NCBI GenBank assembly: GCA_045536815.1
Contig: JAZSOH010000017.1
Span: 6,406 to 70,405 of the forward strand
Length of the DNA stretch: 64,000 nucleotides
Reading direction: 5' to 3'
From: UMGS1279 sp045536815
GTDB taxonomy: Bacteria > Bacillota > Clostridia > Oscillospirales > Acutalibacteraceae
A model generated the notes under the pieces. That model was not told the origin of the DNA, did not search any database, and saw nothing but the letters and a program-made list of their open reading frames with translations. The position numbers and the translations under genes are program-made. Shown in pieces: positions 53,031 through 62,158 of this stretch (positions within the stretch are counted from its first letter, which is position 1; each line of letters starts with the position of its first letter).

Positions 53031-53951
53031 TTAAAGTCTCTCTATAACACGAAGCTTTGCACTACGGCTTCGTGCATTATTTTTTATTTCTTCTTCGCTT
53101 GGAATAATCGGTTTTTTGGGGCAAAGCATTCCGTCGGGTGTTTTTCCGCACACACAAACCGGAAAATCAGGCGGACATGTGCACCCTACCGTATATCCCG
53201 CAAAGGTCTGTTTTACCATTCTATCCTCTAAGGAATGAAAGGTTATAACACAAAGTCTTCCTCCGGGTTTTAGTCTATAAAACGCCTTATCTAAAACCTC
53301 TTTTAAGGCGTCAAGCTCACCGTTGACCGCAATTCTTATTGCTTGAAAGCTCTTTCTTGCGGGGTGTCCGTCACGTCTTGCGGCGGCGGGATATGCGCGA
53401 GAAATAATGTCTGCCAACTGTTTTGTTGTTTCGATTGGCTTTATTTCTCTTTCCTTTTCAATAGCTTTAGCAATTTTAAAGGCAAATTTTTCTTCGCCGT
53501 ATAGGGTAAGAATTCTAGAAAGCTCGTTTGCACTAAGGCTATTTACAAGATCTGCGGCGGTAACGCCGGTATTCCCCATTCTCATATCAAGCGGAGCATC
53601 GCCGTGATACGAAAAGCCTCGTTCTACATTATCTAGCTGATACGATGAAACACCAAGATCTAAAAGCATTCCATCAATTTTTTCTATACCCATATTGTCA
53701 AGGACCATGTCAAAGTCCTTAAAGTTTGAAAGAACTACCTGTGCGTTTAAGCCTTCTAGCCTTTTTGTTGCGGCTTTAATAGCATCGGGGTCTCGGTCAA
53801 GAGCAATTAACTTACCATTTTTAAGCCTATTTGCTATTTCAAATGAATGCCCGCCACCGCCCGCAGTACCATCTACGTATATTCCGTCAGGCTTTATGTT
53901 TAGACCGTCTATAGACTCACTAAGCAGCACAGAAATATGTTTAAATTCCAT
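53031..53951 (-). CDS. rsmH: 16S rRNA (cytosine-1402 N4)-methyltransferase
   Basis: Methylates C1402 in the ribosomal P site. 306 aa: start HISVLLSESIDGL, SAM loop IYVDGTAGGGGHSFEIA, LLDLGVSSYQLDNVERGFSYHGDAPLDMRMG, RARVRKSFQAIRIAVN-type region (HPARKSFQAIRIAVNGEL), and C-terminal ITFHSLEDRMVKQ. It lies 22 bp after mraZ. Confidence 0.96.
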   Translation of the reverse strand: MEFKHISVLLSESIDGLNIKPDGIYVDGTAGGGGHSFEIANRLKNGKLIALDRDPDAIKAATKRLEGLNAQVVLSNFKDFDMVLDNMGIEKIDGMLLDLGVSSYQLDNVERGFSYHGDAPLDMRMGNTGVTAADLVNSLSANELSRILTLYGEEKFAFKIAKAIEKEREIKPIETTKQLADIISRAYPAAARRDGHPARKSFQAIRIAVNGELDALKEVLDKAFYRLKPGGRLCVITFHSLEDRMVKQTFAGYTVGCTCPPDFPVCVCGKTPDGMLCPKKPIIPSEEEIKNNARSRSAKLRVIERL

Positions 53952-53973
53952 TTTTATATTCCTTAAAGTGAAA

Positions 53974-54396
53974 TTAGAGGTTATATTCCTCAGCGATTAT
54001 ATCCATACGTTCCTCGCTGCAGCCTGCATCTTCACCGCTCCAGTTATCGGGACGCCAAATTTCAAAGAAATCGGACATACCTATAAAACTCGCTTCGCCT
54101 TCAAGATTTGCGAACTCGCGAAGCTTAAGCGGAATAAGCGCCCTACCCTGAGCATCACATTCGAGGGTTGTTGCGCTTGAATAAATTTTTCTTTTAAAAT
54201 CACTTGCCTTTGCGGGAAGTGCGCGAAGCTTTTCATCAAGTACCTTCCACTCTTCCTCAGAATATACCCTAAGGCAAGGCCTACTATCAATACTGCGGCA
54301 AATTATAAAGTTTTCGCCAAGCTCTTCACGAAACTTTGAGGGAATAAACGCTCTTCCCTTTTTGTCAATATTATGTTGATATTCGCCGAAGAACAT
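53974..54396 (-). CDS. mraZ: Transcriptional regulator MraZ
   Basis: First gene of the dcw cluster and its autorepressor. 140 aa with two SpoVT-AbrB-like DXXXR folds (YQHNIDKKGRAFIPSKFREEL and TTLECDAQGRALIPLKLREFA). The ATG at 54396 has GAGGGGAG upstream. The short region before it contains repeated AAAGTG sites that the protein probably binds. Confidence 0.95.
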   Translation of the reverse strand: MFFGEYQHNIDKKGRAFIPSKFREELGENFIICRSIDSRPCLRVYSEEEWKVLDEKLRALPAKASDFKRKIYSSATTLECDAQGRALIPLKLREFANLEGEASFIGMSDFFEIWRPDNWSGEDAGCSEERMDIIAEEYNL

Positions 54397-54406
54397 TTTT
54401 ACTCCC

Positions 54407-54465
54407 CTCACTTTCACCACTTTTATTGCTTTGTGGTGGAATTTTACTCCACTTTCCACCACTTT
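54407..54465 (-). promoter_or_regulatory. MraZ-binding direct repeats before mraZ
   Basis: On the minus strand AAAGTGGT (54458-54465) and AAAGTGGA (54448-54455) have a 10-bp period; AAAGTGGT (54416-54423) and AAAGTGAG (54407-54414) have a 9-bp period. A GTGGTGGAA/TTCCACCAC inverted pair joins the two groups. They match the AAAGTG-type repeats bound by MraZ in other Firmicutes relatives and lie just downstream of the -10 box. Confidence 0.65.
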
Positions 54466-54474
54466 TATAAATCC

Positions 54475-54502
54475 ATTATAACACCTTTTTATGATTTTGC
54501 AA
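54475..54502 (-). promoter_or_regulatory. Promoter of the dcw cluster (mraZ)
   Basis: TTGCAA (54497-54502), 16-bp spacer, TATAAT (54475-54480). Confidence 0.6.
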
Positions 54503-54547
54503 GTATTTTTTTAAATTTTTTTGATTTTTTTGATAAAAACAACAAAA

Positions 54548-54580
54548 AATGCAACACGCAATAAATTTCGCGTGTTGCAT
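54548..54580. terminator. Bidirectional terminator between M20 peptidase and dcw promoter
   Basis: ATGCAACACGC (54549-54559) pairs with GCGTGTTGCAT (54570-54580); on the minus strand it is followed by TTTTTTG. Confidence 0.8.
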
Positions 54581-54604
54581 GCGTAAAAATATTAAATTTT
54601 CTGT

Positions 54605-56053
54605 TTATCTGTTTTCTTGTGCTTTTATTATCTCTTTATAATAATCTACCGCCAAAGGAAGTGTGCCAATTTCAATATTCTCATTTAACCCGTGCATACC
54701 GTCCATTTGTTCCGGACCATAGCAAACAGGACTAAATCTTACGCAGTTATCACAAACCTCACCATAAAACCTAGCATCAGTAGCACCCGTTACCACATAA
54801 GGCATAATCCCTACCCCAGGGAATATTTTATTTATGCAATTCTTTGTTATTTCAAAAGGTTTTCCCTCTAGGTCAAGAGAATTTGATGGATAACCTTTAT
54901 ATATAACCTCGGTTTCAATATCGTACTCTTTGGCAATATCTGTAATAATTTTAATGCTTTCGTCGGTTGACTGGTGCGGAATATATCTCATATTAGCCGC
55001 AACGAAAGCTTCTTGCGGAATTACATTATATCCGTCAGAGCCCGACTGCATAGTAAAAGCAATGGTGGTTCTAAGCATTGCCGCCGCCTGAGCGCTTATA
55101 AGCGGCATAACCTTCTTTAAAAGAGGTGCAAAAAGCCAAAGATTTGCAAAGACAAATCTAAGCCCAAAGCCTTCGGCATATGGGGCGAGATTTTTAAACA
55201 TTGAAGTAACCGCAGGCGACATTTTAGATTTAAAAGGATATTTAGTTTCTACACGGGCAACAAACTTTGAAAGACGCGCAATAGGTGTATTTCTTTTGGG
55301 GGCGCTGGAATGTCCACCCGTACTTTTGGCGATAAATTTAAGGTCGCCATATCCCTTTTCAAAAACGCCCACAGCGGCAAATGTGCCCGGCACCCCGCCT
55401 ATCGGGTCATTTATAAGGCTGCCGCCCTCATCACAAAGCATAAAAAGTTTAATGCCCTGTTCTTTAAGCCAAGCCGCAAGCTTTGGCCCTCCGCTACCGC
55501 CAATTTCTTCGGTGCAGCTACTCGCGAGATAAACATCACACTTTGGAACGTATCCCTCTTTAATCATCTCCTCAGCCGCCTGAAAGAAAGCCATTAAGCT
55601 ACATTTTGTATCAGCTGCGCCTCTTCCCCACACCTTGCCCTCGGCAATTGTGCCCGAAAAAGGCTCATACTTCCACTCGCCGCTTGCCTCTACGACATCC
55701 ATATGGCTCATAATCCAAATTGGTGCCTTATCGGTTTTACCCTTCCATTTTAAAACAAGGTTGCCATCTATATTTGTTTTTTCACAAGTTTCAAAAACGG
55801 TGGGAAAAAGCTCTTTTAAAAGCTTATGAAACTCTAAAAACTTCTCTACACTTTGGTCGTTTCGGTTTGACACCGTTTCAAGCTGAACCATCTTAGAAAG
55901 CTTTTCAGCGTAAGTACTCAGTCTTTTATCATCCTTTGAATGCTCATAAAAGGTCTTCTTTTTTTGCATAAAAAGAGTTCTCAAAACAGCAATTAAAAGT
56001 AAAACAATAACTGCCACCAAAACTAAAAGCAAAGCATATCCAAAATACTTCAT
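54605..56053 (-). CDS. Membrane-anchored M20 family metallopeptidase
   Basis: The 482-aa protein begins with a membrane segment (FGYALLLVLVAVIVLLLIAVL, residues 3-23), then the M20 zinc site: MSHMDVVEASGEW (His, Asp), VWGRGAADTKCSLMAF (bridging Asp), SSCTEEIGGSGGPKL (catalytic Glu) and LCDEGGSL (Asp). The family removes single residues from dipeptides or acyl groups from amino acids. An N-terminal anchor suggests activity at the membrane. ATG overlaps the preceding membrane protein stop (TAATG), so the genes are translationally coupled, and a link between transport and hydrolysis is probable. Confidence 0.88.
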   Translation of the reverse strand: MKYFGYALLLVLVAVIVLLLIAVLRTLFMQKKKTFYEHSKDDKRLSTYAEKLSKMVQLETVSNRNDQSVEKFLEFHKLLKELFPTVFETCEKTNIDGNLVLKWKGKTDKAPIWIMSHMDVVEASGEWKYEPFSGTIAEGKVWGRGAADTKCSLMAFFQAAEEMIKEGYVPKCDVYLASSCTEEIGGSGGPKLAAWLKEQGIKLFMLCDEGGSLINDPIGGVPGTFAAVGVFEKGYGDLKFIAKSTGGHSSAPKRNTPIARLSKFVARVETKYPFKSKMSPAVTSMFKNLAPYAEGFGLRFVFANLWLFAPLLKKVMPLISAQAAAMLRTTIAFTMQSGSDGYNVIPQEAFVAANMRYIPHQSTDESIKIITDIAKEYDIETEVIYKGYPSNSLDLEGKPFEITKNCINKIFPGVGIMPYVVTGATDARFYGEVCDNCVRFSPVCYGPEQMDGMHGLNENIEIGTLPLAVDYYKEIIKAQENR

Positions 56054-56742
56054 TACTCTTTCTCCCTTGTTTGCTTTTTAAATTTTATAAATGAATGTGC
56101 AATTGTAATTGCGCCGCTAAGAAGCATTAACATACCAACGCTTCCAATAAGAGATGGCACAAAAACAAAGAGCAAGGACATAACCAAAAGCGGAATTGCA
56201 ACAAGGTGTTTACCCTTTCTGAAATATCTTGTAGCCATTGCACCAAAAAGTGCAGGCACAACATTAACAAACGCGGGTTTTAAAACCTCTGCCTCTAAAA
56301 TAGGTGTAAGAGGAATAATAAGCGCAACGCCAAGAGCAATAATGATAGTTGTAACAAGCGAAGAGGTTGCAACCGAAATAGTTGAAACGATTTCATTCTC
56401 GGTTGTGCCCGTTTTTGTGCCCGCAATATCTTTAGCATTTATTGCGCAAGGTATTTTCATATTTATAAGATTTCCCGTTACAAAAGCAAGATAGCCCCCG
56501 CCTGCACCTAGCATTGGAGTATAAATCAAAAATTCAACTATACAGCTTGGAATGTAGATTATAGCAATTTGTGCAAAGCCTTTTAAAAAAGCAGGGAAAT
56601 TTGGCGTTGCATCTAGCACGAATCCCATCAAAAAAGGAGCAGCCACCAAAGCCAAAACTGCAATAGAAAGGAAAATACGGCCAATAATATGAGTGTTTCT
56701 ATTATATTTTTCTAAAAATGCATTTCTATTTTCTTGGTTCAT
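56053..56742 (-). CDS. Integral membrane protein of unknown function, partner of DUF5058
   Basis: I do not recognise a named family for this 229-aa protein. It has about six hydrophobic segments (for example IGRIFLSIAVLALVAAPFLMGFVL and IAIIYIPSCIVEFLIYTPMLG) with a conserved-looking glycine loop GAGGGYLAFVTGNLINMKIPCAINA about residue 80, and a C-terminal SGAITIAHSFIKF. It follows the DUF5058 gene by 13 bp and overlaps the peptidase start. Its size and placement suggest the second half of a two-subunit transporter, which is inference. Confidence 0.7.
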   Translation of the reverse strand: MNQENRNAFLEKYNRNTHIIGRIFLSIAVLALVAAPFLMGFVLDATPNFPAFLKGFAQIAIIYIPSCIVEFLIYTPMLGAGGGYLAFVTGNLINMKIPCAINAKDIAGTKTGTTENEIVSTISVATSSLVTTIIIALGVALIIPLTPILEAEVLKPAFVNVVPALFGAMATRYFRKGKHLVAIPLLVMSLLFVFVPSLIGSVGMLMLLSGAITIAHSFIKFKKQTREKE

Positions 56743-56755
56743 TTATTTTCCCTCC

Positions 56756-57505
56756 TTAAAAAATAATATTTGTAACTACTGCAGCAGCCATACCAACAAG
56801 CATACTGCCCGCAATAGAGAAATTATCTAGCCATTCAATCTTCTTTTTCTCGGCAAAATAGTTAAATACAGCCATGGCTGCCGCCGCAAAAACGTAGGTT
56901 ACAAGCTGCAAATATTCGCCAGTATATGTAACCTTTCCACCTGTAAACTGAAAAGCCTGTCCGATATAGCTGCCCGTATATGCCGTTATAAGACCTATAA
57001 ACATAGCAATCATTGCATCGTCGCCAAAACTTTTACCGCTCTTATTTTTCTTAGGGTTAGCCTCAAGCCTTTTGCAGTAGCTTTTTCCGAAAAGTAGCAT
57101 ACAAATAACGCCCCAAATGATACCAACCGACATTAAAAGGGATATTGTTACAAAAGCTTCTGCCGTAATCTCATCGGCAAGGCCCTTAACAAGCCCTATA
57201 CTTCTTGCAGCAATATCGGCAACGCTTGTTTCATAGTGAAGTGCACCAACAACCGAAAGCCTGAGCCACGGAAGAGGAAGTCCCAAAGAACCCGAAAGAG
57301 CAATTACACCAAGCAAGATGCTTATGCTTGGCAGTAAGGTAAAGGTAGCGCTTGAGGTTATGGTCTTTTTAAGCTTTGCCTTGTCCATACCAATTGCCAC
57401 ACCGGCTTTGTACGCTCTTATTAAGAAAACCAAACTATAAATCGCAATAAACAAGATTATCGACCCGCTTATTAAATATAAAAGCGGATGATTGAAAAGT
57501 TCCAT
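56756..57505 (-). CDS. DUF5058 family integral membrane protein
   Basis: The 249-aa protein matches DUF5058: start FNHPLLYLISGSIILFIAIYSLVFLIRAYK, cytoplasmic GVAIGMDKAKLKKTITSSATFTLLPSISILLGVIALSGSLG, and LSVVGALHYETSVADIAARSIGLV. About six membrane segments. No function is established. The frame is open 35 codons upstream, but ATG 57505 has AAAGGGTG 8 bases before it. It heads a three-gene operon with another membrane protein and an M20 peptidase. Confidence 0.8.
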   Translation of the reverse strand: MELFNHPLLYLISGSIILFIAIYSLVFLIRAYKAGVAIGMDKAKLKKTITSSATFTLLPSISILLGVIALSGSLGLPLPWLRLSVVGALHYETSVADIAARSIGLVKGLADEITAEAFVTISLLMSVGIIWGVICMLLFGKSYCKRLEANPKKNKSGKSFGDDAMIAMFIGLITAYTGSYIGQAFQFTGGKVTYTGEYLQLVTYVFAAAAMAVFNYFAEKKKIEWLDNFSIAGSMLVGMAAAVVTNIIF

Positions 57506-57538
57506 CAATAAACACCCTTTCAAACTTAATATACATAT

Positions 57539-57567
57539 ATTATAAAGCCAAATCATATAAAAATCAA
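57539..57567 (-). promoter_or_regulatory. sigma-A promoter of the DUF5058-M20 operon
   Basis: TTGATT (57562-57567), 17-bp spacer, TATAAT (57539-57544), about 34 bp before the start codon. Confidence 0.6.
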
Positions 57568-57613
57568 CAAATAAAAAGAAGTGAAAATGATATAATGAAA
57601 ATAAGGACACATA

Positions 57614-57642
57614 TTGAAAAAAATTTGACTATGTGATAAAAT
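57614..57642 (+). promoter_or_regulatory. sigma-A promoter of the MBL/beta-CASP gene
   Basis: TTGAAA (57614-57619), 17-bp spacer, TAAAAT (57637-57642), about 47 bp before the gene. Confidence 0.6.
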
Positions 57643-57688
57643 TTAATCAGATAAACGTCTTTATTTTTTGTTTTGAAGGGGCGATTTT

Positions 57689-59287
57689 ATGAAACTTACA
57701 TTTTTAGGTGCGGCGCACGAGGTAACTGGCTCTTGCACACTTTTAAACGCAAATGGCAAAAACATTTTAATAGACTGTGGCATGGAACAAGGGGCAGACA
57801 TTTACGAAAACTGTGACCTTCCCGTTCCCCCTACGGAGATTGATGCCATTTTGCTAACCCACGCCCATATTGACCATTCGGGCAAAATTCCCGCTATGGT
57901 TGTTGGGGGCTATAAAGGACCGATTTACTCAACCGAAGCCACCTTTAAGCTTTGCGAAATAATGCTTCGTGACTCGGCACACATTCAAGAATTTGAAGCA
58001 GAATGGCGTAACCGAAAGGCAAAGCGTTCGGGCGGCGAGGAATATGTTCCTTTATACACTTTAAAGGATGCAGAAGCCTCTCTTTCACTTTTTAAACATT
58101 CGCCTTATCATAAAGAAACCGAGATTTTTGAAGGAATTAAAATCTCCTTTTCAGACGCAGGGCACCTTTTAGGCTCTGCCAGTGTTTATATTACCGTTAC
58201 TGAAAACGGCTTTACAAAAACCTTGCTCTTTTCGGGCGATTTAGGTAACACAAACCGCCCCTTAATTCGCGACCCAGAAATGCCTAATAAAGCAAACTAC
58301 GTTGTTATTGAATCTACCTATGGCGATAGACTTCACGGCGAGCGCCCCGATTATATTAAACAGCTTACTGACATTTTACAAAAAACCTTCGACAAAGGCG
58401 GCAACGTAGTAATTCCCTCTTTTGCCATTGGAAGAACACAAGAACTGCTCTACCTTATAAGAACAATTAAAGAACAAAATCTTATAAAGGGTCACGAAAA
58501 ATTTCCCGTTTATGTTGACAGTCCTCTAGCCGTTTCGGCAACCAATATTTATTCTTCGGGGCTTACAGATTATTACGACAGCGAAACGCTTGAGCTTTTA
58601 GATAAGGGAATTGACCCTATAAATTTTGATGGACTTCGTTTATCTCTTACCTCTGACGATTCAAAGCTAATCAACGAAGACATATCCCCAAAGGTTATTC
58701 TTTCGGCTTCAGGTATGTGCGAGGCAGGTAGAATAAGGCACCACCTAAAGCATAATTTATGGAAGAAAAATTCAACCATACTTTTCGTTGGATATCAGTC
58801 AGAAGGTACTGTAGGCAGAAAACTTTTAGATGGTGCAACTTCGGTTAAGCTTTTTGGTGAAGAAATTGCCGTAAACGCCAGTATTGAAACTATTGCGGGT
58901 ATTAGCGGCCACGCCGATAAAGATATGCTTTTAGAGTGGCTTTTCAGTCTTAACGAAAAGCCTGAACACGTTTTTGTAAACCACGGAAACGATACCGTTT
59001 GCGATAGCTTCGCCGAAGCTATTACAGATAGACTGGGTTATAAAGCGACTGCACCTTATAGCGGCGATGCTTTTGACCTCGTTACAAACGAATGTATAGA
59101 AAAGGGCGCAATTGTTAAAATTGAAAAGGCGCACGCGGCACGTATACGTGCTAACGACCTTTATGAAAAACTTGTTTTGGCAGGAAAGCGTTTAATTAAG
59201 ATTATTGAAAACTGCAAAAACCGTTCAAACAAAGATATAGCGCGGCTAACCGACCAAATCAACTCTCTTTGCGATAGATATAAATAA
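57689..59287 (+). CDS. MBL-fold/beta-CASP RNA-processing-type metallohydrolase
   Basis: The 532-aa protein has the zinc motif LLTHAHIDHSGKIP (about residue 55), AGHLLGSASVYI, the beta-CASP region with FAIGRTQELLYLI and VYVDSPLAVSATNIYS, LSASGMCEAGRIRHHLK, and the RMMBL-type ISGHADKDMLLEWL. This architecture is that of CPSF73-like archaeal and bacterial nucleases. It lacks an RNase J-type C-terminal extension, so ribonuclease activity is expected from family knowledge, but the target is unknown. Downstream terminator at 59307-59347. Confidence 0.85.
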   Translation: MKLTFLGAAHEVTGSCTLLNANGKNILIDCGMEQGADIYENCDLPVPPTEIDAILLTHAHIDHSGKIPAMVVGGYKGPIYSTEATFKLCEIMLRDSAHIQEFEAEWRNRKAKRSGGEEYVPLYTLKDAEASLSLFKHSPYHKETEIFEGIKISFSDAGHLLGSASVYITVTENGFTKTLLFSGDLGNTNRPLIRDPEMPNKANYVVIESTYGDRLHGERPDYIKQLTDILQKTFDKGGNVVIPSFAIGRTQELLYLIRTIKEQNLIKGHEKFPVYVDSPLAVSATNIYSSGLTDYYDSETLELLDKGIDPINFDGLRLSLTSDDSKLINEDISPKVILSASGMCEAGRIRHHLKHNLWKKNSTILFVGYQSEGTVGRKLLDGATSVKLFGEEIAVNASIETIAGISGHADKDMLLEWLFSLNEKPEHVFVNHGNDTVCDSFAEAITDRLGYKATAPYSGDAFDLVTNECIEKGAIVKIEKAHAARIRANDLYEKLVLAGKRLIKIIENCKNRSNKDIARLTDQINSLCDRYK

Positions 59288-59306
59288 TACCACAAGTGAA
59301 GAAAAT

Positions 59307-59347
59307 AATATGCACCCCAAAAGTGTCTGACTTTTGGGGTGCATATT
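59307..59347. terminator. Bidirectional terminator with 18-bp stem
   Basis: 59307-59324 pairs with 59330-59347 (core TGCACCCCAAAAGT), followed by TTTTT in both directions. It separates the converging MBL and ligA genes. Confidence 0.85.
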
Positions 59348-59354
59348 TTTTATG

Positions 59355-61328
59355 CTATTTAATCATTTCATTAAATTCTTCTTCACTTATAACCTTAATG
59401 CCCAATGCATTTGCTTTATCAAGCTTGCTTCCCGCTTCTTCACCCGCCAAAACGAAGTCTGTTTTCTTTGAAACCGAGGAAGACGTTTTCCCACCAAAGC
59501 TTTCAATAATTGCTGCCGCCTCGTTTCGCTTATAGGTTGGAAGAGTTCCGGTTAAAACAAAGGTCTTGCCTTTAAATCTTGTATCAGTAATTACAGTTTT
59601 TGATTCCATATTGAGACCGATTTCCGCAAACTTTTTAATAAGATTTTCGGTTTGCGGAAGCCTTAGAAACTCATAAAGGCTTTCCGCCATTATTTCGCCA
59701 AAGCCATCAATAGCAATAAAATCTTCCAAACTGCTATCTAAAATGTTTTGCATATTTTGCATCGTGTCAGCAACAAGCTTTGCCGCCTTTGCGCCAATGT
59801 GCCTTATTCCAAGACCAAAAATAAAGCGATATAAATCATTATCTTTCGATTTATTTATCGCCGCTATAAGATTTTCGGCAGACTTTTCTCCCATTCTTTC
59901 CAAAGAAGCGATATCCTCTAGCTTTAAGGTATATAAATCATAAGCGTGTTCAACAAGCCCGTTTTCAAGCAAAAGCTCTACTACTGCAGGGCCAAGTCCC
60001 TCAATATCCATTGCGTCACGACTTGCAAAATGTATTAAATGTCTTGTAAGCTGAGCAGGACATTCGGCATTGGTACATCTTACAACCGCTTCGCCTTCTT
60101 CTCTATAAACAGGCGCCATACAAGAAGGGCAAAACTGCGGCATTTTAAAACTTTCGCTAGCATTTCCGTGTTTTTTCACACCAACAACCTCGGGTATAAT
60201 ATCCCCCGCCTTGCGAACTACTATGGTGTCCCCTATTCTAATATCCTTTTCGGCAATAAAATCTTCATTATGAAGCACAGCACGGCTAACAGTTGTACCC
60301 GCAAGGGTTACGGGCGAAAACTGTGCCGTTGGAGTTAAGGCCCCCGTTCGGCCGACATTTATCTCAATTTTTTCTAAAATTGTTTCTTTTTCTTCGGGCG
60401 GATATTTATAGGCTATTGCCCATTTAGGGAATTTAGAGGTACTGCCAAAATCATTTCGCTTTTCTATACTGTCAAGCTTAATAACGGCACCATCAATATC
60501 AAAGGGTAGCTTTCCCCTTTTTGCACCAATTTCTTCTATAAAACTAATTGCCTCATCAATTCCGTTTGCCTTTTTATAAAAAGGTAAAATCGAAAAACCA
60601 AGAGAACTTAAAAACTCAAGCGACTCGGTGTGAGAGACAAAAACCTTACCCTCAATTTTTTGAACATTAAATACAAAAATAGAAAGCTTTCTTTCGGCAG
60701 TGATTTTAGAATCTTTTTGCCTTAATGAACCTGACGCCGCATTTCTTGGGTTTTTGGCAGGACTGAGTCCCTCGTTTTCTTGACGTTTTACAAGCTCATT
60801 AAACATTTTATGGGACATATAAACCTCGCCCCTTACCTCTAACTCACCCAAAAAGTCAATAGTTTTAGGTATATCCTCAATGGTAAGCAGGTTGGCGGTA
60901 ACATCCTCTCCAACAAGGCCGTCGCCCCTTGTAGAGCCACGGAAAAACTTGCCGTTTTTATATTCTAAAGAAACCGAAAGACCATCAATTTTAGGTTCAA
61001 CCGAAAAAATAGGGCTCGCCTGTTCTAAAATTCTTTTTTCAAACGCTTTAAGCTCATCAAAGCTAAAGGCGTCTTGAAGACTTTCCATCTTAACCGCATG
61101 TTCTACGGATGCAAAAAGCCTGTTAGCCGCACCGCCAACATTTACTGTAGGAGAATCAGGCAGTGCATACTGAGGGTACTGTTCTTCAAGACTTTTAAGT
61201 TCCCTTTGAAGCATATCATACTCAAAGTCAGATATTTCAGGGCTATCATAGTTATAATACCTATCGCTATGGTATTTAAGCTCAGCAGTTAATTTTTCAA
61301 TTCTTTTTTTAATATCCAAATTTTCCAA
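59355..61328 (-). CDS. ligA: NAD-dependent DNA ligase LigA
   Basis: Seals nicks in replication and repair. 657 aa: adenylation Lys in VEPKIDGLSVSL (about 115), SKFPKWAIAYKYPPEE, OB domain (VGRTGALTPTAQFSPV), zinc finger CPSCMAPVY...CTNAECPAQ (about 400-425), HhH domain (IEGLGPAVVELLLE) and C-terminal BRCT (KGKTFVLTGTLP). TTG 61328 is behind AAGGGATGG. Complete. Confidence 0.96.
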   Translation of the reverse strand: MENLDIKKRIEKLTAELKYHSDRYYNYDSPEISDFEYDMLQRELKSLEEQYPQYALPDSPTVNVGGAANRLFASVEHAVKMESLQDAFSFDELKAFEKRILEQASPIFSVEPKIDGLSVSLEYKNGKFFRGSTRGDGLVGEDVTANLLTIEDIPKTIDFLGELEVRGEVYMSHKMFNELVKRQENEGLSPAKNPRNAASGSLRQKDSKITAERKLSIFVFNVQKIEGKVFVSHTESLEFLSSLGFSILPFYKKANGIDEAISFIEEIGAKRGKLPFDIDGAVIKLDSIEKRNDFGSTSKFPKWAIAYKYPPEEKETILEKIEINVGRTGALTPTAQFSPVTLAGTTVSRAVLHNEDFIAEKDIRIGDTIVVRKAGDIIPEVVGVKKHGNASESFKMPQFCPSCMAPVYREEGEAVVRCTNAECPAQLTRHLIHFASRDAMDIEGLGPAVVELLLENGLVEHAYDLYTLKLEDIASLERMGEKSAENLIAAINKSKDNDLYRFIFGLGIRHIGAKAAKLVADTMQNMQNILDSSLEDFIAIDGFGEIMAESLYEFLRLPQTENLIKKFAEIGLNMESKTVITDTRFKGKTFVLTGTLPTYKRNEAAAIIESFGGKTSSSVSKKTDFVLAGEEAGSKLDKANALGIKVISEEEFNEMIK

Positions 61329-61343
61329 ATTACCATCCCTTTT

Positions 61344-62054
61344 TTAATTTAACTCTGCCCTATAGTCAAACAAATCATTCGTAAGCTCTTCGTTTGAATT
61401 TAAAACATTGGTATATGCATCAGGCACCTTGCCCGAAATAACAGTCTGAGAAAGTATGTAGTTAGTTTTTACCGTTTTAGAAACCTTATCCCAAGGTATC
61501 AAAAGATATACTTCAGTTTCAACATTTAAATAAATTGTGTGCAGTGTGTTATTTACTCCTGCCGCCTCAAATTTACTTTCAAAGCTAGACCTATAATTAG
61601 CCGAAGCCTGTAGTTTAAAAGGTATCTTAGGTCCCCTGCCTAAAGTATATTCGTTGCCTATTAAACTACCAAGCGGAACCTTGACGGTGAAAAACTCCCC
61701 CTGCTTTGAAAGGTTTTCTTCCATTTGTTTAATAAATGAGGTTTTTACAAGATTTAGCGCATTTGTATCAACCTCTATTGAACTAACCGCCAAGCTTTCG
61801 TCATAAACAACTTCACTTATTTTAGACATATCGGGTATATCTTCATCGCTTAAAACCTCCCCCATTGCCTTTTCCATAAAGTTTTGAATTATGCTTGTAG
61901 CAATAGTCAAGGGATAGTTTCCTATAATGTCTTTAGCATATCGGTTAAAGCAAAAAATAAACGCAATAAAAATAAAAAGGCACACGGAGAAATTTACTAA
62001 AAACTTTTTGCGCCTTTTTTTCTTTGCAAAAGACTCAGTAACACAGTATCTCAA
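61344..62054 (-). CDS. yunB: Sporulation protein YunB
   Basis: A 236-aa protein with a basic N-terminus (ESFAKKKRRKK), one membrane segment (FLVNFSVCLFIFIAFIFCFNRY), and the YunB-type ectodomain (VYDESLAVSSIEVDTNALNLVKTSFIKQM, VPLGSLIGNEYTLGRGPKIPFKL, NTLHTIYLNVETEVYLLIPW). In Bacillus YunB is a sigma-E-regulated protein needed for spore formation. The TTG at 62054 is chosen because AAGGTGGGTG lies 5 bases upstream. Sits 15 bp before ligA, so the two may be co-transcribed, although their roles differ. Confidence 0.85.
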   Translation of the reverse strand: MRYCVTESFAKKKRRKKFLVNFSVCLFIFIAFIFCFNRYAKDIIGNYPLTIATSIIQNFMEKAMGEVLSDEDIPDMSKISEVVYDESLAVSSIEVDTNALNLVKTSFIKQMEENLSKQGEFFTVKVPLGSLIGNEYTLGRGPKIPFKLQASANYRSSFESKFEAAGVNNTLHTIYLNVETEVYLLIPWDKVSKTVKTNYILSQTVISGKVPDAYTNVLNSNEELTNDLFDYRAELN

Positions 62055-62158
62055 AATATGCACCCACCTTCGTATTATATTTTACGAAACATACGAAAAA
62101 GGGTGCATAATTTTAAATATATGAGGTTTTGCCAATTAAAATAAAGCCAAAAATCTAA

